DNA of 9,385 nucleotides, from assembly GCA_910577365.1 (NCBI GenBank), contig CAJTMU010000036.1, positions 12,241 through 21,625 of the forward strand, in the 5' to 3' direction. Below the pieces are notes generated by a model, which did not search any database, was not told the DNA's origin, and saw only the letters and a list, made by a program, of their open reading frames with translations. Positions 5,382-9,385 of the stretch are shown here, piece after piece. The stretch comes from an uncultured Oscillospiraceae bacterium (GTDB lineage Bacteria > Bacillota > Clostridia > Oscillospirales > Ruminococcaceae). Numbering within the stretch: the first letter of the stretch is position 1; the number at the start of each line of letters is the position of its first letter. The translations under genes were made by a program, and so were the position numbers.

Positions 5382-6617
5382 ATGACCGAAAAAATTTTGG
5401 AAAAAGCCATTCTGGTGTCCGCCGATATCGGCGAATACGACTGCGACGCGTCGATGGACGAGCTGTCCGAGCTTGCGAAGACGGCGGGCGCGGAGGAGGT
5501 CGCACGGGTTATTCAGAAGCGCGACGCCTACGAAAGCGCAACGGTTATCGGCGAGGGCAAGTTGGAGGAAGTCAAGGAGCTGTGCGCAAGTCTCGGCGCG
5601 AAACTGCTTATCTTCGACTGCGAGCTGACCGCCTCTCAGATACGCAATATCGAGGGGGAAACCGACGTGCGCGTTATTGACCGCACAATGCTCATTCTCG
5701 ATATCTTTGCCGGTAGAGCCGTTTCCCGCGAGGGCAAGCTTCAGGTGGAGCTTGCGCAGCTTAAATACCGCCTGCCGAGGCTTATGGGAATAGGCGCAAG
5801 CCTGTCCCGTCTGGGCGGAGGAATAGGCACGAGAGGTCCCGGCGAAACGCAGCTTGAAACCGACCGCCGCCATATCCGCCGCAGGATAGATAAGCTCTCT
5901 CAGGAGCTTAAGGAGCTGGAGGAGCGCCGCGGCTATTCGCGAAGCCGCCGCCGAAAGGATAACGTTCAGGTCGGCGCGATAGTGGGGTACACCAACGCGG
6001 GAAAATCTACGCTGCTGAACCTGCTTACAAACGCGGGTGTACTTGCCGAAAACAAGCTCTTCGCCACGCTTGACCCGACTTCGAGAGCAATAGAGCTTCC
6101 CGACGGGAGAAGCCTGCTGCTGGTTGATACGGTAGGACTTATCCGCCGTCTGCCGCATAATCTTGTCGAAGCGTTCAAATCGACGTTAGAGGAAGCCGCC
6201 TGCGCGGACATTATCCTGCACGTCTGCGACGTAAGCGATCCCGAAGCGGCGGAAAAGGCTGATGTAACGCTTAAAACTCTCGCGGAGCTTGGAGCAGGGG
6301 AGATACACGTTGTTACGGTGCTCAACAAGTGCGATAAGCTGACGGAAAACATACCAGTTGACGATAAAACCGTCAAGATAAGCGCTCTGAAGGGCGAGGG
6401 TATTGAAAGTCTTCTGGAAACGTTAGCTCGCAATCTGCCTGAGACCGCCAGAAGAATGAAGCTTCTTGTGCCCTATGATAAAGCGGGATTTACCGCGAAA
6501 ATACGCGAAAAGGGCAGGGTTTTCGGCGAAGAGTACCTTGAAAACGGGGTGCTTATTGACGCACTTGTGGACAGAACACTAACCGCTCAGGCAGCGGAAT
6601 ACGCCTCGGAAAACTGA
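5382..6617 (+). CDS. hflX: Ribosome-associated GTPase HflX
   Basis: HflX is a translational GTPase-family protein that binds the 50S subunit and splits stalled or stressed 70S ribosomes. Its relatives also confer resistance to some ribosome-targeting antibiotics. The N-terminal HflX domain (about 1-180) carries the family signature GGIGTRGPGETQLETDRR (146-163) and a basic helical linker (EERRGYSRSRRRK, 180-192). The G domain follows: G1 GYTNAGKST (202-210), switch I FATLDPT (227-233), G3 DTVG (249-252), G4 NKCD (315-318) and G5 SALKG (334-338). A short C-terminal domain ends at 411 residues, normal for the family. The start ATG at 5382 has AAAGGAG at 5368-5374. It is a single-gene unit with its own consensus promoter and a strong terminator. 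It is clearly GC-rich compared with the neighbouring 3733-5203 block (60% in one sampled 60-base line). Confidence 0.97.
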   Translation: MTEKILEKAILVSADIGEYDCDASMDELSELAKTAGAEEVARVIQKRDAYESATVIGEGKLEEVKELCASLGAKLLIFDCELTASQIRNIEGETDVRVIDRTMLILDIFAGRAVSREGKLQVELAQLKYRLPRLMGIGASLSRLGGGIGTRGPGETQLETDRRHIRRRIDKLSQELKELEERRGYSRSRRRKDNVQVGAIVGYTNAGKSTLLNLLTNAGVLAENKLFATLDPTSRAIELPDGRSLLLVDTVGLIRRLPHNLVEAFKSTLEEAACADIILHVCDVSDPEAAEKADVTLKTLAELGAGEIHVVTVLNKCDKLTENIPVDDKTVKISALKGEGIESLLETLARNLPETARRMKLLVPYDKAGFTAKIREKGRVFGEEYLENGVLIDALVDRTLTAQAAEYASEN

Positions 6618-6635
6618 CTTATATCAACAAACCTT

Positions 6636-6690
6636 TTAAAAAAGCGCGTTTTGCCGGCATTTGTCGGCGGAACGCGCTTTTCCTTTATTC
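6636..6690. terminator. Strong bidirectional terminator between hflX and galK
   Basis: AAAGCGCGTT (6641-6650) pairs perfectly with AACGCGCTTT (6671-6680). The stem continues inward through two G-U pairs and GCCG/CGGC, giving about 16 bp around an 8-base loop. On the plus strand it is followed by TTTTCCTTT, and on the minus strand by a run of T (TTTTTTAAAAGG). It can therefore end both hflX and the convergent galK transcript. Confidence 0.92.
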
Positions 6691-6716
6691 ACCGCGTTCC
6701 GCCAAATCCGCTTTGC

Positions 6717-7964
6717 TCAGAGTATAACTTCTGTTCCGCCTATGGGTCGTATTGCCAGCACATGGCAGGAGTTGGTTCCGAATATTTTCTCCATGTGCAT
6801 TTTGAACTGCTTAAGATTTTCCAGCGGCACGAACGCCTGTATCGTGCCGGCAAAACCGCCGCCGTGCACTCTGCACGCGCCCTTGCGGTGCAGGGTGTTT
6901 TCAGCCGCGTTCAGCGCTATGCTAAGGCACTGATGCTTAATGTCGGAGTTTGCGTACACGTTCTGTAAGTACTTGAAAGAGGAATCACCGCTCTCCTTGA
7001 TGGAAGACAGAAAATCGTTGAAATTCTTGTTTTTAAGAGCGTGCACCAGCTTGTCAACCCTGTCGTTCTCATGGAAAAAGTGGATAGCCCTCAGAATGGC
7101 TCTGTCACCGAATTTTTCCCTTAAATCATGCATATTAAGCATGATGTCCTCCAGCGACAGCTGCCGCAGGCTCTCGCAGTCGAAAAATCCTGCCACCGCT
7201 TTCATTTCTGTGGGAATTGAAGCGTATTCGTCAGTGAGATCCGCGTGGTCACCTTTTGCATCAACTATACACAGGGCATGACCGTAATCCTCAAAGTTTG
7301 CGGGGATAGGTTCTATTATCGGAGTTTCATTGTCCTTAAAATCAATGGCAATAAACCCGCCCACCGAGGAAGCCATCTGATCCATCAGCCCCGAAGGCTT
7401 TCCGAAATACACATTCTCCGCATATTGGGATATCTGTGCTACCTTAACGGAGCCTATCTGCCCGCCGTTAAAAAGGTGGGAAAGCATTGTCCCGACAAGC
7501 ACCTCGAATGCTGCGGAAGAGGACAGCCCTGAGCCTTTCATGACGTTTGAGGTGGTGTAAGCGCGAAAGCCGCCTATTTTAAATCCGCTGTTCACAAAGC
7601 CTTGTGCCACACCTCGGATAAGCGCCGCGGCGCTGTTCTTTTCGTCCTCCTTGGCGGAGAGGTCGGAAAGGTCTATCCTGTCCTCGGGAAAGCCCTCAGA
7701 TTTTATTGTGATACAGTTGTCCTCGGTGTATTCCGCCACAGCGATAACGTCCAGATCCACGCTTGCCGCGAATACCTTTCCGTTGTTGTGGTCGGTATGA
7801 TTTCCGCATATCTCCGTGCGCCCAGGCGCGGAGAAAAAGCGGTGTTCTCCAAGTGTCCCGAAATGCTCCGCGAAGGAGTTTTCCGCCTTGCGGTAGCGTT
7901 CCCTCTGTGCCTCAAGCTGGCTGTCGGGGTATATACGGTTCAGTGTGGAAACTATCGGTTTCAT
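6717..7964 (-). CDS. galK: Galactokinase-family GHMP kinase
   Basis: This is a GHMP-superfamily sugar kinase closest to galactokinase, which phosphorylates galactose to galactose-1-phosphate in the Leloir pathway. At 415 residues it is slightly longer than typical GalK. The galactokinase signature region is APGRTEICGNHTDHNNG (46-62). The phosphate-binding loop is GSGLSSSAAFE (144-154), the catalytic Asp motif is GLMDQ (192-196, Asp195), and motif 3 is HGGGFAGT (367-374). Two signature positions differ from classical GalK: the usual GEHTDY is GNHTDH, so a sugar-contacting Glu is Asn55. I believe this variant is common in clostridial galactokinases, but the substrate may not be strictly galactose. 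The start ATG at 7964 has AAGGAGA at 7971-7977. The gene lies 73 bases downstream of rodA on the same strand, with no terminator seen between them. No other gal genes are in the window. Confidence 0.88.
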   Translation of the reverse strand: MKPIVSTLNRIYPDSQLEAQRERYRKAENSFAEHFGTLGEHRFFSAPGRTEICGNHTDHNNGKVFAASVDLDVIAVAEYTEDNCITIKSEGFPEDRIDLSDLSAKEDEKNSAAALIRGVAQGFVNSGFKIGGFRAYTTSNVMKGSGLSSSAAFEVLVGTMLSHLFNGGQIGSVKVAQISQYAENVYFGKPSGLMDQMASSVGGFIAIDFKDNETPIIEPIPANFEDYGHALCIVDAKGDHADLTDEYASIPTEMKAVAGFFDCESLRQLSLEDIMLNMHDLREKFGDRAILRAIHFFHENDRVDKLVHALKNKNFNDFLSSIKESGDSSFKYLQNVYANSDIKHQCLSIALNAAENTLHRKGACRVHGGGFAGTIQAFVPLENLKQFKMHMEKIFGTNSCHVLAIRPIGGTEVIL

Positions 7965-8023
7965 ATTATTTCTCCTTAATCTGATGTCAATATTTCATTG
8001 CAATATGCAATTAAAATCTTTTT

Positions 8024-8037
8024 CGGGTCGATACCCG
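8024..8037. other. Short hairpin at the end of rodA
   Basis: CGGGT (8024-8028) pairs with ACCCG (8033-8037) around a 4-base loop, directly next to the rodA stop codon. Read in the rodA direction it is followed by AAAAAG rather than T, so it is not an intrinsic terminator. It might stabilise or separate the rodA and galK parts of a shared transcript. Confidence 0.35.
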
Positions 8038-9180
8038 TCAGTCATCCTCGGTATAGAACATATGCTTCTGCTTATCCCTGTGGGTAGTTACGCTGTAAAC
8101 AAGCCCCATTGCCACGTGAGTAAACATCATAGCGGTACCGCCCGTGCTTATAAACGGCAGGGGAATACCTATAACGGGCACTACCGACAGCACCATTCCG
8201 ATATTTACAACACAGTGAAAGAGCACCATGGAAAAAACTCCGGTACAAATCAGTTTTCCGAGCATATCCTGCGCTCCCGAAGCGTCCGAAAGAAGCTTGA
8301 GGCACAGCGAAGCGAAGACAATGACCAGCGCCATGCACCCGATAAATCCAAGCGTCATACCAATATATGAAAAGATAAAATCGTTGTATATTTCGGGAAC
8401 GTTTTTCAGAAGAGCGTCCGAATCGAATCCCATGCCTGTAAGCTGCCCCGAGCCGAGGGCGATTTTTCCGTTATACTGCTGGAGATATTTGTCCAAACGC
8501 TCCGCTTCCTGAAGCTCTTCATCAAAAAGTATCAGAAAACGAATTTTGTGATGCTCTCCCATGATATAGTTCCAAGCCACATAAATAATAGGCGGTATTG
8601 CCGCAACCGCCGCAACGATATACTTCCATGATATACCCGCCATAAACAGCATGCATATGAACATAAACAGAAATACCAGCGCCGACCCCGCATCGCCCTG
8701 CTTTATGATAAGCGCCACCGGCGCAAGCCCATGCACACATACAAGTATAAAATGCGGAAGCTTGTTCAGCTTGTCGCCGAGCTTAAATATATGCGTTGAA
8801 AGAGTAAGTATATAGGCTATTTTAAGTATTTCGGAGGGCTGAATGGTGAACGCGCCGAAATTCAGCCACGCGATGTCGTCGTCACGCTGCATTCCAAGAG
8901 AGGTAAACAGCAGCATTTGAAGTCCCAGCGCTATGGGTGCATATATGAACCACAGCTTTGACATCAGCTTATAGTCAATCATGCCGACAATTAATGACGC
9001 GCCGATACCGAGCACGGCGGCGTAAAACTGGGTCTTTACCGTGGATTCGCTCACATATCCGTTCTCATAAAGCGTATTTACAAGAAATATATCAAACGCG
9101 GAAAGTCCCACGCATATCAGCAAAAGAATTTTGTCTATCCTCTTGACATAATTCCCAAGAAATTTAAGAACCGATTTCAT
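8038..9180 (-). CDS. rodA: RodA-type SEDS peptidoglycan polymerase
   Basis: SEDS proteins (RodA, FtsW, SpoVE) are membrane glycosyltransferases that polymerise lipid II into glycan strands, working with a class B penicillin-binding protein. The 380-residue protein has the expected series of about ten hydrophobic segments, starting near residue 18. Family motifs are WLNFGAFTIQPSEILK (105-120), QGDAGSALVF (161-170), VPEIYNDFIF (261-270) and GIPLPFISTGG (338-348). Asp267, in the extracellular loop before FIF, corresponds to the essential Asp of the family. The usual EELGFIG after it reads GMTLGFIG, a local change. Elongation-type RodA is the best fit by overall pattern, but FtsW or SpoVE cannot be fully excluded without comparison. 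The start ATG at 9180 has AAGGAG at 9185-9190 with a short 4-base spacer. A good promoter lies upstream, and galK follows downstream. Confidence 0.92.
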   Translation of the reverse strand: MKSVLKFLGNYVKRIDKILLLICVGLSAFDIFLVNTLYENGYVSESTVKTQFYAAVLGIGASLIVGMIDYKLMSKLWFIYAPIALGLQMLLFTSLGMQRDDDIAWLNFGAFTIQPSEILKIAYILTLSTHIFKLGDKLNKLPHFILVCVHGLAPVALIIKQGDAGSALVFLFMFICMLFMAGISWKYIVAAVAAIPPIIYVAWNYIMGEHHKIRFLILFDEELQEAERLDKYLQQYNGKIALGSGQLTGMGFDSDALLKNVPEIYNDFIFSYIGMTLGFIGCMALVIVFASLCLKLLSDASGAQDMLGKLICTGVFSMVLFHCVVNIGMVLSVVPVIGIPLPFISTGGTAMMFTHVAMGLVYSVTTHRDKQKHMFYTEDD

Positions 9181-9243
9181 TATGCTCCTTAATTTAAAGA
9201 ATCTATATGAAACAAAATTACTCCGTAAAACCTATACGATATT

Positions 9244-9272
9244 ATTATATACCTTTTTTCGGAAGTTTTCAA
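9244..9272 (-). promoter_or_regulatory. Sigma-A promoter of rodA (and probably galK)
   Basis: On the minus strand, TTGAAA (9267-9272) and a perfect TATAAT (9244-9249) are separated by exactly 17 bases. The expected transcript start is near 9237, giving a leader of about 57 bases before the rodA ATG. No gene or other strong signal is seen in the leader besides the ribosome binding site. Confidence 0.85.
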
Positions 9273-9296
9273 GTAAAACAAAGACTAAAACTCAAC

Positions 9297-9385
9297 TAAT
9301 TGAAAATTTCGGCATAAATGATAAAAAGCCGTCGATTTGGGGAAAATCTTCGGCTTTTTATCATTTATGCCGAAATTTTCAATTA
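9297..9385. repeat. Perfect 35-bp inverted repeat with terminator-like core, at the window edge
   Basis: Bases 9297-9331 are the exact reverse complement of 9351-9385, enclosing a 19-base centre in which GATTT (9334-9338) and AAATC (9344-9348) can pair further. The inner part, AAAAAGCCG with CGGCTTTTT, is a classic bidirectional intrinsic terminator and would end a gene entering from the right before the rodA promoter. The symmetry continues a further 26 bp outside this core without a mismatch, which a terminator does not need. The right arm ends at the last base of the window, so the repeat may extend further. A palindromic mobile element or an assembly fold-back are alternatives. Confidence 0.85.

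Noticed and set aside
5361..6158. Open frame of 265 codons on the minus strand opposite hflX
   Set aside because: Its Arg-, Ala- and Gln-rich composition is a mirror of GC-rich hflX codons, and its start would lie far from any promoter.
7997..8011. ATTGC-AATAT-GCAAT inverted repeat as an operator for galK
   Set aside because: Five-base arms in AT-rich sequence are expected by chance, and no promoter boxes are positioned around it.
8024..8037. Terminator between rodA and galK
   Set aside because: The 5-bp stem is followed by A rather than T in the direction of transcription.
1..9385. CRISPR array, tRNA, rRNA, insertion sequence or prophage genes
   Set aside because: I found no spaced direct repeats, cloverleaf genes, transposase or integrase motifs on either strand. 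The only long repeat is the hairpin at the right edge.

Overview
The window reads as ordinary chromosome from a low-to-mid-GC Gram-positive anaerobe, most likely class Clostridia and close to Ruminococcaceae/Oscillospiraceae. The reasons are the short, stand-alone type of AICAR transformylase, a clostridial-style RodA and galactokinase, strong AAGGAG-type ribosome binding sites, consensus sigma-A promoters, and core genes that are clearly richer in GC than the gaps. The taxonomy is an inference from sequence character only. No rRNA, tRNA, CRISPR array, transposase or phage gene is visible.

Layout from left to right. Positions 1-1034 (plus strand) hold the 3' part of a purine biosynthesis gene (AICAR formyltransferase, cut by the left edge), followed by a 52-residue membrane protein. 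A hairpin at 1052-1074 separates these from a convergent minus-strand block at 1081-5203. In transcription order that block is a NUDIX hydrolase, two unrecognised small proteins, nadB (L-aspartate oxidase), nadC (quinolinate phosphoribosyltransferase) and an 83-residue protein resembling the middle domain of fatty acid kinase FakA. The first three genes are visibly more AT-rich than the rest and look like accessory cargo placed upstream of nadBC. No nadA lies in the window.

A divergent intergenic region (5204-5381) carries a perfect consensus promoter driving hflX (5382-6617, plus strand), a ribosome-associated GTPase. hflX ends at a strong bidirectional terminator shared with the convergent minus-strand pair rodA-galK (9180 down to 6717). 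rodA has its own well-matched promoter at 9244-9272. The right edge is a perfect 35-bp inverted repeat (9297-9331 with 9351-9385) whose right arm stops at the last base of the window.

The best candidates for something less ordinary are the free-standing FakA-middle-like protein coupled to nadC, the AT-rich trio with two orphan families, the oversized hairpin at the right edge, and a galactokinase whose sugar-binding signature is altered. I see no convincing evidence of a wholly new multi-gene system.
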